A stretch of DNA of 64,000 nt from JAFIEN01 sp051859505. Lineage in GTDB: Bacteria; Pseudomonadota; Alphaproteobacteria; Rhodobacterales; Rhodobacteraceae. Each line of letters starts with the position of its first letter. Within the stretch, counting starts at the first letter, position 1. Where the stretch lies: NCBI GenBank assembly GCA_051859505.1, contig JBHYFN010000008.1, positions 1 through 64,000 on the forward strand, in the 5' to 3' direction. Shown here piece by piece: positions 24,566 to 32,501 of the stretch. Under the pieces are notes generated by a model that did not search any database, was not told the origin of the DNA, and saw only the letters and a list, made by a program, of their open reading frames with translations. The position numbers and the translations under genes are program-made.

Positions 24566-25092
24566 CGCCCGTGAAGGACCTGATCCGCACCATCCCCGAC
24601 TTTCCCGAACCGGGCATCATGTTCCGCGATGTCACCACGCTCTTCGGCGATGCGCGCGGGTTCCGCATGGCGATCGACCAGTTGCTCCACCCTTTCGCCG
24701 GGTTGCGGATCGACAAGGTCGCGGGGCTCGAGGCGCGGGGCTTCATCCTGGGCGGCGCCGTGGCGCATCAGCTTTCGGTGGGTTTCGTGCCGATCCGCAA
24801 GAAGGGCAAGCTGCCGGGCCGCGTCGCGGCGCAGGACTATGCGCTGGAATACGGCAGGGCGACGATGGAAATCCACGAGGATGCGCTGACCCCCGGCGAG
24901 AGCGTGCTGATCGTGGATGACCTTCTGGCGACCGGCGGCACCGCAGAGGCCGGGATCAGGCTGGTCGAGAGGCTGGGCGGGAAGGTGGCGGGATGCGCCT
25001 TCGTGGTGGACCTGCCCGAACTGGGCGGGCGCAAGCATCTGGAGGCCATGGGGGTGTCGGTCCATGCCCTGTGCGCCTTCGAAGGGCATTGA
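24562..25092 (+). CDS. apt: adenine phosphoribosyltransferase
   Basis: Apt makes AMP from adenine and PRPP in the cytoplasm. The 176 residues match the family length. The PRPP-binding loop VLIVDDLLATGGT is at 115-127. The N-terminal IPDFPEPGIMFRD and GLEARGFILGGAVA motifs and the flexible loop RKKGKLPG are all present. It completes adenine salvage from methylthioadenosine started by mtnP two genes upstream. Two AT-core palindromes follow immediately after its stop. Confidence 0.97.
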   Translation: MTPVKDLIRTIPDFPEPGIMFRDVTTLFGDARGFRMAIDQLLHPFAGLRIDKVAGLEARGFILGGAVAHQLSVGFVPIRKKGKLPGRVAAQDYALEYGRATMEIHEDALTPGESVLIVDDLLATGGTAEAGIRLVERLGGKVAGCAFVVDLPELGGRKHLEAMGVSVHALCAFEGH

Positions 25093-25096
25093 GCGG

Positions 25097-25118
25097 GCGG
25101 AATTTCAAAAAATTCCGC
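25097..25118. repeat. AT-core palindrome, 9-bp arms, just after apt
   Basis: GCGGAATTT and AAATTCCGC flank the loop CAAA without a mismatch, 5 bases after the apt stop. It is a terminator-like hairpin in a convergent gene pair and one of a pair with the next palindrome. Confidence 0.8.
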
Positions 25119-25120
25119 TG

Positions 25121-25139
25121 CGGAAATTTTCAATTTCCG
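25121..25139. repeat. AT-core palindrome, 8-bp arms, over the stop of the FAD-oxidase gene
   Basis: CGGAAATT and AATTTCCG flank the loop TTC. The TGA stop of the minus-strand oxidase lies in the loop and right arm, so it may terminate that gene while its neighbour terminates apt. Confidence 0.75.
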
Positions 25140-26557
25140 GCGCCAGCGCCCCGCAGCACGGCGCCGGGATTGAGGATGCCGCGCGGATCCAGCGCGGATT
25201 TGACCTGACGCATCAGGGCGAGTTTGACCGGATCGCCGTAAAGCTCCAGATCGGCCACCTTGAGCCGGCCCACCCCATGCTCGGCCGCGACCGAGCCGCC
25301 GCAATCCTGCACCAGGTCATGCACCACCTGCTTGATGCGGGGGCGCAGATCCTCGTAGTCCGACCGGCTGCGCCCCTTGGCGGGAAAGACATTGTAATGC
25401 AGGTTGCCGTCGCCCAGATGGCCGAAGCAGTTGATCCGCAGATTGCCGATCCCGGCCACCGCGCGGTTGGCCCGGTCGATGAAGCCCCCCAGTTCCGACA
25501 GCGGCACCGAGATGTCATGCGAACTGACCGAGCCGATCCGCCGGTTCGCCTCCGGTATCGCCTCGCGCATCCGCCAGAGGGCCTGACGCTGTGCCTGCGT
25601 CGCGGCGATGATCCCGTCGCTTGCCAGACCACGGCCCAGCGCCGCCTCGAAGAGATCGCTCAGCAGGTCTTCGGCCAGGATCCCCGCAGGCAGGCCCAGA
25701 TCGATCAGGACCATCCAGTCCGGCAGCGGTGACAGCGGCGCCGCCTCCGCGCCGAGGCCCGTCTCGGCCATGAAGTCCAGGCCCTGCCGATGCAGGATCT
25801 CGAAGGCCGAGACCGATTCTCCGGCCCGCTCCTGCAGCAGCCCCAGCAGATCGAGCGCTGCCGCGGGCGACGGCACCGCCACAAGGGCCGCCCCCGTCAC
25901 CGCAGGACGCGGCACCAGCCGGAGTGCGGCCGCCGTGATCACGCCCAGCGTTCCTTCCGATCCGATCATCAGGTCGCGCAGGTCATAGCCGGCATTGTCC
26001 TTGCGCAGCCGGCTCAGCCCGTGCCAGACCTCGCCGCCCGCCGTCACCACCTCGAGCCCGAGGCACAGCGCCCGCATGTTTCCCCAGCGCAGGGCATTGG
26101 CACCCCCGGCATTCGTCGCCAGAAGCCCGCCGATCCGGGCCGAGCCTTCCGAGGCCAGCGACAGCGGAAACAGGCGCCCCACGGCCTCGGCCGCGGCCTG
26201 CAGTTCGGCGAGGATCACGCCGGCCTCGGCGATCACGACATTCTCGGAGGGATGCGTCTCGCGGATGCGGCGCATGCGCGCGAAGGACAGGATCAGAGGC
26301 GCAGGCCCCTCGCTCAGGATCTGCCCGCCCACAAGCCCGGTGCCGCCGCCATAGGGCACCACGCCCACGCGCGCCGCATGGGCCGTGCGCAGGATCAGGG
26401 CCACCTCTTCCGTCGTCCCAGGCGTAAGGATCGTCCCCTGCCCCCGGAACCGGCCGCGCGGCTCTTCGAAATAGCCCTCTTCCGAGGCCGAAAAACAGGC
26501 GGCGGGCAGGGCTTCGGCCAGCCGGGCAACCAGGTCGGGGGTGACGGGGTTCAGCAT
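25130..26557 (-). CDS. FAD-binding oxidoreductase, D-2-hydroxyacid dehydrogenase (GlcD/D2HGDH) type
   Basis: The 475-residue protein has an N-terminal PCMH-type FAD-binding domain (VVPYGGGTGLVGGQ, about residues 66-79; GGLLATNAGGANALRWGNMRALCLGLEVV; YDLRDLMIGSEGTLGVIT) and a C-terminal FAD-oxidase domain (NCFGHLGDGNLHYNVFP and AAEHGVGRLK). This is the family of D-lactate, glycolate and D-2-hydroxyglutarate dehydrogenases. The exact substrate cannot be told; the single-chain form and the NCFGHLGDGN block are common in D-2-hydroxyglutarate dehydrogenases. MLNPVTPDLV is chosen as start; the upstream in-frame extension is Arg-rich and unlike the family. Confidence 0.85.
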   Translation of the reverse strand: MLNPVTPDLVARLAEALPAACFSASEEGYFEEPRGRFRGQGTILTPGTTEEVALILRTAHAARVGVVPYGGGTGLVGGQILSEGPAPLILSFARMRRIRETHPSENVVIAEAGVILAELQAAAEAVGRLFPLSLASEGSARIGGLLATNAGGANALRWGNMRALCLGLEVVTAGGEVWHGLSRLRKDNAGYDLRDLMIGSEGTLGVITAAALRLVPRPAVTGAALVAVPSPAAALDLLGLLQERAGESVSAFEILHRQGLDFMAETGLGAEAAPLSPLPDWMVLIDLGLPAGILAEDLLSDLFEAALGRGLASDGIIAATQAQRQALWRMREAIPEANRRIGSVSSHDISVPLSELGGFIDRANRAVAGIGNLRINCFGHLGDGNLHYNVFPAKGRSRSDYEDLRPRIKQVVHDLVQDCGGSVAAEHGVGRLKVADLELYGDPVKLALMRQVKSALDPRGILNPGAVLRGAGAGN

Positions 26558-26698
26558 GGCACCTGCTTCGCTTGCTCTGCGACGCACCACCCTTTCGGGG
26601 CCGGCGCGCCCTGCCGGTTTGACCACGCCCCGGGGGCGGGAACAAGTCGCGCCAAAGGCACGGGCCCGCAACAGGGCGCCGCAGGCCCCGCCCCTGGC

Positions 26699-27283
26699 CT
26701 AACCCGTCTCGGTCCGGCCCCGGCGGTCATGGCGCAGGTTGGCGTATAGCACATGGTTGCGCCAGCGCCCGTTGATCTGCAGATAGCTTTGCGCCACGCC
26801 TTCGTATTTGTAGCCGCAGCTTTCCAGAAGACGGCGCGAGGGCGTGTTCTCGGGCAGACAGCCCGCCTCGATCCGGCTGAGATCCATCGCGGTAAAGGCG
26901 TGATGGACCAGCGCCCGGATCGCCTCGCGCATGTAGCCCTGCCGCGCGAAGGGCGCGCCGATCCAGTAGCCGGTGGTCCCCGCCTGTGCCGGCCCCCGCC
27001 GGATATTGTCCAGCGTGATCGCGCCCAGAAGCATGTCATCATCGCGCCGGATCAGGAACAGCGGCAGCGCCGTCCCGGTCGAGATCGAGCGCTGCGCCCA
27101 ATAGACCCGGTTGGTAAAGCTCTTGCGGCTCAGGTGATCGGCGGCCCAGGTCGGCTCCCACGGGGTCAGGAAATCGACCGAATCCTGCCGCAGCGCGGTC
27201 CAGGCGCGAAAATCGCCATGTTGCGGCGGCCGCAGGATCATCCGCTCGGTCTCGAGCCGGACCTTCCGCCGCCCGCCCAGCAT
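26699..27283 (-). CDS. GNAT N-acetyltransferase, RimJ/RimL type
   Basis: The 194-residue GNAT protein resembles ribosomal-protein-Ala N-acetyltransferases: ETERMILRPPQHGDFRAW at the N-terminus, LLGAITLDNIRRGPAQAGTTGYWIG, the acetyl-CoA loop FARQGYMREAIRALVHHAF (Q/RxxGxG type) and ENTPSRRLLESCGYKYEGVAQSY. The acetylated target is not known. The start ATG shares a base with the upstream M16 peptidase stop (TGATG), so it is the last gene of the long cta-thrC run. A GTG codon directly in front is an alternative start. Confidence 0.85.
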   Translation of the reverse strand: MLGGRRKVRLETERMILRPPQHGDFRAWTALRQDSVDFLTPWEPTWAADHLSRKSFTNRVYWAQRSISTGTALPLFLIRRDDDMLLGAITLDNIRRGPAQAGTTGYWIGAPFARQGYMREAIRALVHHAFTAMDLSRIEAGCLPENTPSRRLLESCGYKYEGVAQSYLQINGRWRNHVLYANLRHDRRGRTETG

Positions 27284-28548
27284 CACGCGGCAAGCCTCTC
27301 CCGCAGCGCCTCGAGCCGGGGCGCGGCATCCGCGGGGCCGTACACCGCCATGGCGGTGCCCGCGCTTCCCGCCATCTGGCCCGCGAAATCGCGCACGTCG
27401 CGTGCGGTGACCGCGTCGATCCGCTCGATCGCCTCGTCCAGCGTCGGCACCCTGCCCCAGATCGACAGCATCCGCGCCAGCCGCTCGGCCCGGGTCGAGG
27501 GGTTTTCCAGCCCCATCAGCATCCCGGCCTTCATCTGGGCCCGGGCACGGGCGACCTCGGCCTCGGACATGTCATCGGCAGCGCGGCGCATCTCGTCCAT
27601 GGTCAGAAAGGCCAGCGCCGCGATCTGATCGGCCGAGGTGCCGGCATAGATCGTCGTCAGCCCGGTATCCTCATAGGCCCCGGCCTGGGCGAAGATGGAA
27701 TAGCACAGGCCCCGGTTCTCGCGCAGTTCCTGAAACAGCCGCGAGGACATGCCGCCGCCAAGGGCCAGCGCCCAGACCTGTTCGGTGAAGATCGCCGGAT
27801 CGCGGTAATGCGGCCCCTCGATGGCCAGCGCGAAATGCACCTGTTCCAGCGCCTTGATCTCGCGCCGCTCGCCGCCGCGCCAGCAGGCGGGCTCGATCCG
27901 GCAGGGCTGGGTGATGGGGCTCAGATGGCCGAACAGCGCCTCGGCCTGCCGGCAAAGCGCGTCGTGATCGACAGCCCCGGCGGCACAGAGGATCATCTGC
28001 CCCGGCCCGTAATGTTCGCCCACGAAGCCCGCCAGATCGCTGCGCCCGAAGGACCGGATCCGCTCGGCCGGGCCAAGGATCGTCCGGCCCAACGGCTGAT
28101 CCGGCCAGGCGGCCTCCTGCAGCCAGTCAAAGACGATGTCATCGGGCGTATCGAGCGTCTGGCCGATTTCCTGCAGGATCACGCCCCGCTCGACCTCGAT
28201 CTCCTCCTCGGCAAAGACCGGGTTGAGCAGGATATCGGCGATCACCTCAAGGCCAAGCGCCACATCCCCCTCGAGGACGCGCACGTAATAGGCCGTCATC
28301 TCGCGGCTGGTATAGGCGTTGATATAGCCGCCCACATCCTCGATCGCTTCGGCGATCTGCAAGGCACTGCGCGTCGCCGTGCCCTTGAAGGCCATATGCT
28401 CAAGGAAATGCGCGATGCCGTTCTGCTCGGCCCGCTCGTGCCGGCCGCCGGCCAGCACCCAGACACCGACCGAGGCCGATTTGAGCCCCGGCATATGCTC
28501 GGTGGCGACCCGAAACCCGTTCGACAGCGTGTGCAACCTGACGTTCAC
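27283..28548 (-). CDS. M16 family zinc peptidase (mitochondrial processing peptidase-like)
   Basis: The 421-residue inverzincin has the active-site motif HFLEH at 47-51 (zinc ligands His47 and His51, general base Glu50) and the distal glutamate ligand Glu127 in RGVILQEIGQ, at the expected spacing of 76 after the second His. The length is that of the single-chain alphaproteobacterial homologues of the mitochondrial processing peptidase beta subunit. The substrate is unknown. It starts with an ATGA overlap on thrC, a neighbour order seen widely in alphaproteobacteria. Confidence 0.92.
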   Translation of the reverse strand: MNVRLHTLSNGFRVATEHMPGLKSASVGVWVLAGGRHERAEQNGIAHFLEHMAFKGTATRSALQIAEAIEDVGGYINAYTSREMTAYYVRVLEGDVALGLEVIADILLNPVFAEEEIEVERGVILQEIGQTLDTPDDIVFDWLQEAAWPDQPLGRTILGPAERIRSFGRSDLAGFVGEHYGPGQMILCAAGAVDHDALCRQAEALFGHLSPITQPCRIEPACWRGGERREIKALEQVHFALAIEGPHYRDPAIFTEQVWALALGGGMSSRLFQELRENRGLCYSIFAQAGAYEDTGLTTIYAGTSADQIAALAFLTMDEMRRAADDMSEAEVARARAQMKAGMLMGLENPSTRAERLARMLSIWGRVPTLDEAIERIDAVTARDVRDFAGQMAGSAGTAMAVYGPADAAPRLEALRERLAA

Positions 28549-29945
28549 TTGGCGATCCGTTCGCGAATGAGGGCTTGCAGGGGACCAAGGTCATCGGGAA
28601 CCCGTGTCACCCGCTCCGGACGCTCATACAGATCGGCCATGCGCGAGGGAAGGGGGGGGCGGAGGCCCGTCGCCGCCTCGACCGCATCGGGGAACTTGGC
28701 GGGATGGGCGGTGGCAAGCGTGACCATCGGCCCATCCTCTGCCGCGCGGCCAAGATGCGCCTCGGCCACATGCACGCCCACGGCACTATGGGGGCACAAA
28801 AGCTCGCCCGTCTGGTCCAGCACGCGCCGGATCGTGGCGCTGGTCTCCTCCTCCGAGGCACGGCCCGAGGCAAAATGCTCGCGCAGCCAGCCCAGGGCCC
28901 CCTGCCCCAGCGCAAAGCCGCCCGTCTCTTTCAGCTCGGCCATCTGCGCGGCCACGACCGCGCCGTCGCCGCCATAGGCCTCGAACAAGGCGCGTTCGAA
29001 ATTGGACGACACCTCGATATCCATCGACGGGCTGATCGAGGGCCGCACCCCGGCCTTGTCCTGCCGCCCGGTCTCAAGCGTGCGGTGCAGGATGTCGTTC
29101 TGGTTGGTGGCGATGACCAGCGCGCCGATCGGCAGGCCCATCCGCCGCGCGATATGGGCGGCATATATATCGCCGAAATTGCCGGTCGGAACGGTGAAGC
29201 GCACCTTGCGATAGGGCGCGCCAAGGGCAGTGGCGGCGGCGAAGTAATAGACCACCTGCGCCAGCACCCGCGCCCAGTTGATCGAATTGACCCCGGCCAG
29301 AGCGACGCTGTCGCGGAACTCCAGATCGTTGAACATGTCCTTCAGCCGCGCCTGGCAGGCGTCGAAATCCCCCTCCAGCGCCAGCGCATGGACATTGCCC
29401 TCGGTCGCCGTGGTCATCTGCCGGCGCTGCACCTCCGAGACACGGCCATGCGGATAGAGGATGAACACATCCACATTGGACAGGCCCCGGAAGGCCTCGA
29501 TCGCGGCCGATCCGGTATCGCCCGAGGTGGCGCCGACGATGGTGATCCGCGCGCCCGAGCGCGCCAGCGCCTCTTGGAACATGCGCCCGATCAGCTGCAT
29601 GGCGAAATCCTTGAAGGCCAGCGTCGGCCCGTGGAACAGCTCCAGCAGGAAATGGTCGGGCCCCAGCTGCTTCAGCGGCGCGCGCGCGGCATGACCGAAG
29701 GCGCCATAGGCCTCGGCGATCAGCCGCCGGAAGGTGGCATCGTCGAAGGCATCGCCCACGAAGGGGCGCATCACGGCAAAGGCGATCTCCTCATAGCTCT
29801 GCCCGGCCAGCGCGGCGATCTCCTCGGGCGCCATCTGCGGCACGGTTTCGGGCACATAAAGGCCGCCGTCGCGGGCCAGCCCGGTCAGCATCGCCTCGGA
29901 AAACCCCAGTACCGGCGCCTTGCCCCGGGTCGAAACATAGCGCAT
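28545..29945 (-). CDS. thrC: threonine synthase
   Basis: This PLP enzyme converts O-phospho-L-homoserine to threonine. The 466 residues match the longer, enterobacterial-type threonine synthases. The PLP lysine is K112 in LAFKDFAMQLIG. The N-terminal MRYVSTRGKAPVLGFSEAMLTGLARDGGLYVPE, ATSGDTGSAAIEAFRG and the phosphate-binding PTGNFGDIYAAHIARRMGLP are characteristic. The ATG shares its A with the surf1 stop (TGATG); an in-frame GTG precedes it. It is placed inside the cytochrome oxidase biogenesis run with no room for its own promoter. Confidence 0.96.
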   Translation of the reverse strand: MRYVSTRGKAPVLGFSEAMLTGLARDGGLYVPETVPQMAPEEIAALAGQSYEEIAFAVMRPFVGDAFDDATFRRLIAEAYGAFGHAARAPLKQLGPDHFLLELFHGPTLAFKDFAMQLIGRMFQEALARSGARITIVGATSGDTGSAAIEAFRGLSNVDVFILYPHGRVSEVQRRQMTTATEGNVHALALEGDFDACQARLKDMFNDLEFRDSVALAGVNSINWARVLAQVVYYFAAATALGAPYRKVRFTVPTGNFGDIYAAHIARRMGLPIGALVIATNQNDILHRTLETGRQDKAGVRPSISPSMDIEVSSNFERALFEAYGGDGAVVAAQMAELKETGGFALGQGALGWLREHFASGRASEEETSATIRRVLDQTGELLCPHSAVGVHVAEAHLGRAAEDGPMVTLATAHPAKFPDAVEAATGLRPPLPSRMADLYERPERVTRVPDDLGPLQALIRERIAK

Positions 29946-30628
29946 CACGCGTCCTTTCGCAGGATCCTGACGGCCATAAACCCCGCCATCGCCGCCCAGA
30001 CAAGGGCCAGCAGGAACCAGGTGATGGCATAATTCAGGTGATCATTGGGAATACCGGCCGTATCGATCGGCATCAGCCGCGTGCCCAGGGCCTCGCCGTC
30101 CATATCACGGGCGATGACCAGCACCTCCTCGGTCCCAAGCGTCCGGGCCAGTTCGGCCACGTCACGGGCGAACCAGATCCCCGCCGCCCGGTCGGGCTCG
30201 GGCGTCCAGCGATCCACCTCGTCGGGCCAGTGCAGATTGCCGGTGACGGTGATCCCGGGCGCCATCCGGCTGTCATGGCGCGCCTCTTCGCCGACAAAGC
30301 CCAGGTCGACAAGGATCCGCCGCTCGCCCGTCGTCAGGGCCGAGATGATCCGGAACCCCGGCCCGACATCCTTGATCGAGACGAGGACCGGTACCTCCTC
30401 CCCCCCCAGCGCGCCCGAGACCACGACCGGCAGATAGCGGTCCACCACGGGATCGGGCGCCTCGGGCAGGGGCACGGGCGGGGCGGCGATGCGCGCCTCG
30501 ATCTCGGCCAGGATCGCCTCCTTCCAGGCCAGCCGCTGCAGCTGCCAGATCCCCAGCGACAGAAGGATCGCCACCCCGCCCAGCCCCAGGGCCAGGGGCC
30601 CGATCAGCCGGCCGATCATGCGTCCCAT
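29945..30628 (-). CDS. SURF1 family cytochrome oxidase assembly protein
   Basis: SURF1 proteins help insert heme a into subunit I of aa3 oxidase. The product has the typical two-helix layout: an N-terminal membrane segment (GPLALGLGGVAILLSLGIWQLQR, with the conserved WQLQR motif) and a C-terminal one (ITWFLLALVWAAMAGFMAVRI). The periplasmic domain carries RRILVDLGFV and the IPNDHLNYAITWF motif. MGRMIGRLIG is taken as start; a TTG 18 bases upstream or the ATG 9 bases downstream are possible. It follows ctaE on the same strand after a 183-base gap holding a structured repeat. Confidence 0.9.
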   Translation of the reverse strand: MGRMIGRLIGPLALGLGGVAILLSLGIWQLQRLAWKEAILAEIEARIAAPPVPLPEAPDPVVDRYLPVVVSGALGGEEVPVLVSIKDVGPGFRIISALTTGERRILVDLGFVGEEARHDSRMAPGITVTGNLHWPDEVDRWTPEPDRAAGIWFARDVAELARTLGTEEVLVIARDMDGEALGTRLMPIDTAGIPNDHLNYAITWFLLALVWAAMAGFMAVRILRKDA

Positions 30629-30673
30629 CCTGCCGTCCCCGTCCAAACCAGAAGGCGCGGTCCGACCGCGCCC

Positions 30674-30736
30674 CTGCTTCTTTTGTTCAAAAATATCCCG
30701 GGGGGAGCCCCGCAGGGGCGGGGGGCAGAGCCCCCC
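30674..30736 (-). repeat. structured intergenic repeat, copy 1 (downstream of ctaE)
   Basis: Read on the minus strand it begins GGGGGGCTCTGCCCCCC (a hairpin), continues through a GC-rich second hairpin (GCCCCTGCGGGGC) and ends CCCGGGATATTTTTGAAC followed by AAAAGAAGCAG. The same order and tail recur at 42686-42750 on the plus strand. In both cases it lies 3' of a gene and before the next gene of the same direction. Confidence 0.8.
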
Positions 30737-30811
30737 TGATCCCCTCGGTCATATCTCCCGCGGCCCCATTTCCGGCACCTCGGGCACCGGCCCGCCTCAG
30801 GCAATCCGACG

Positions 30812-31639
30812 TCAGGCGCCCCAGATGTAGATCGACAGGAACAGGAACAGCCAGACCACATCAACGAAATGCCAGTACCAGGCCGCGGCTTCAAAGCCGA
30901 CATGTTTCTCGGGCGTGAAATGCCCCAGATAGACCCGCCGCAGACAGACCGCCAGGAAGATCGTCCCGACGATCACGTGGAACCCGTGAAAGCCCGTCGC
31001 CATGAAGAAGTTGGCGCCATAGATATTGCCGGCAAGGCCGAAGGCGGCATGGCTGTATTCATAGGCCTGGAACCCGGTGAAGACGATCCCCAGGAGGATA
31101 GCGAGCCAGAGGCCCTTCTTCATGTCCTCGCGGTTGTTCTCATGGACCAGCGCGTGATGCGCCCAGGTCGCCGCCGCGCCCGAACACAGCAGGATCAGCG
31201 TGTTGATCAGCGGCAGGTGCCAGGGGTCGAAGGTCTCGATCCCCACGGGCGGCCAGACGCCGTCCTGCGCCGGGCTGTTGGGCCCCATCGGATACATCGC
31301 GTGCTTGAAAAACGACCAGAACCACGCGGCAAAGAACATCACTTCCGACATGATGAACAGGATAAAGCCGTAGCGCAGCCCGATCCGCACCACCGGGGTA
31401 TGATCGCCCTGCCCGCTCTCGGTCACGACATCGGCCCACCAGCCATACATGTTGTAAAGCACGATCACGAGGCCGATCAGGAACAGCCAGTAGTTCGAGG
31501 CAAAGGTCACGAAGCTCGTGGTGCGCCCCTGCATGCCCAGCACTGCCCCGAACAGCATCAGGAAGACCCCGATCGCCGTGGTCAGAGGCCAGATCGAGGG
31601 CGGCAGGATGTGGTAATCGTGGTTCTTCGAATGCGCCAT
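30812..31639 (-). CDS. ctaE: cytochrome c oxidase subunit III
   Basis: This seven-helix inner-membrane subunit of aa3 oxidase has 275 residues. Recognisable blocks include MAHSKNHDYHILPPSIWPL, the FGLRYG-like segment VRIGLRYGFILFIMSEVMFFAAWFWSFF (carrying the conserved membrane Glu), and the C-terminal GFHGFHVIVGTIFLAVCLRR and AAWYWHFVDVVWLFLFLSIYIWG. It is encoded 26 bases after ctaG and completes the structural genes present here (II and III); subunit I is not in the window, as is common in this group. Confidence 0.97.
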   Translation of the reverse strand: MAHSKNHDYHILPPSIWPLTTAIGVFLMLFGAVLGMQGRTTSFVTFASNYWLFLIGLVIVLYNMYGWWADVVTESGQGDHTPVVRIGLRYGFILFIMSEVMFFAAWFWSFFKHAMYPMGPNSPAQDGVWPPVGIETFDPWHLPLINTLILLCSGAAATWAHHALVHENNREDMKKGLWLAILLGIVFTGFQAYEYSHAAFGLAGNIYGANFFMATGFHGFHVIVGTIFLAVCLRRVYLGHFTPEKHVGFEAAAWYWHFVDVVWLFLFLSIYIWGA

Positions 31640-31665
31640 TGTCGGGGTTCCCTCGCGGCTTGTCT

Positions 31666-32295
31666 TCAGTAGGTTGCGGTGGCGTCTTGGGCGCCATCCG
31701 AAGAGGAGGTCAGCGCGGCCTGCTCTTCGGGCAGGGCGCTGTCGATTTCAACGTCGGTCTCGATCTCGTAGAAGGTATAGCCCAGCGTGATCGTATGGAC
31801 GTATTTCGCCTCGGCATGATCGACGATGGCCGGATCGACGAAGAAGCTGACCGGCATCAGCACCGTCTCGCCGGGTTGCAGGACCTGTTCGGTGAAGCAG
31901 AAACAGTCGATCTTGTCGAAGAAACCGCCGGCCGAATAGGGCACGACATTATAGCTCGCGGTGCCTGCGACCACGCGGTCGGTGGGGTTGTGCGCCTCGT
32001 AGAAGGCCAGGCCCGGCTCGCCGATGCGCATGGTCATCTGCCGCTCGACCGGGCGGAAGGTCCAGGGCATGGAGCGGTCAAGCGAGGCGTCGAAGCGCAC
32101 GGTGATGGTGCGATCCAGCACCTCTTCGGGCGCCGCCTCGGCCACGCCCGTCGCCCCGCCAAAGCCGGTCACGCGGCAGAACCAGTCATAGAAGGGCGGG
32201 ATCACGACCACCGTGGTGAAGGCCATCGTCACCACAAGCGCTCCGGCCGAAAGGGCGGTGCGTGTATTGGGGGCAAGGTTGCGCCAGAAGGTCAT
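31666..32295 (-). CDS. ctaG: cytochrome c oxidase assembly protein CtaG (Cox11-type copper chaperone)
   Basis: The Cox11 homologue delivers copper to the CuB site of subunit I. The 209 residues have one N-terminal membrane helix (about 15-33) and a periplasmic immunoglobulin-like domain with the copper-binding CFCF motif (Cys131, Cys133). This is followed by the conserved TEQVLQPGETVLMPVSFFVDP stretch. Its start overlaps the end of the small upstream gene (ATGA). Confidence 0.95.
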   Translation of the reverse strand: MTFWRNLAPNTRTALSAGALVVTMAFTTVVVIPPFYDWFCRVTGFGGATGVAEAAPEEVLDRTITVRFDASLDRSMPWTFRPVERQMTMRIGEPGLAFYEAHNPTDRVVAGTASYNVVPYSAGGFFDKIDCFCFTEQVLQPGETVLMPVSFFVDPAIVDHAEAKYVHTITLGYTFYEIETDVEIDSALPEEQAALTSSSDGAQDATATY

Positions 32296-32501
32296 TGGCC
32301 GCCCTCCTCTGCCTCATGGGGGATGAGTTGGGGCCGCAGCACATGATCGAAGGCCTGCAGCTGTCGCGCATCGCCCAGTTGCAGCACCTTCACCACCGTC
32401 AGCCCGAAGACGATGCAGATGAAGCCCAGCAGCAGAAGGCCGACGCCCCGGTTCCGGCCGCGACGCCGGTCGTGCAGCGGATGTTCGACCTTGATCACCA
32501 C
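32292..32501 (-). CDS. small single-helix membrane protein of the cta operon
   Basis: The 69-residue product has a basic N-terminal stretch (HPLHDRRRGRNRG), one membrane helix (VGLLLLGFICIVFGLTVVKVLQ) and a short tail. Small proteins with this layout stand between ctaB and ctaG in Rhodobacter and Paracoccus relatives and are annotated variously as CoxF or an oxidase assembly protein; function unproven. GTG at the upper end is preferred because GAGGGG lies 8 bases before it. GTG codons 9 bases upstream and 3 bases downstream are alternatives, the latter overlapping the ctaB stop as GTGA. Confidence 0.75.
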   Translation of the reverse strand: MVIKVEHPLHDRRRGRNRGVGLLLLGFICIVFGLTVVKVLQLGDARQLQAFDHVLRPQLIPHEAEEGGQ

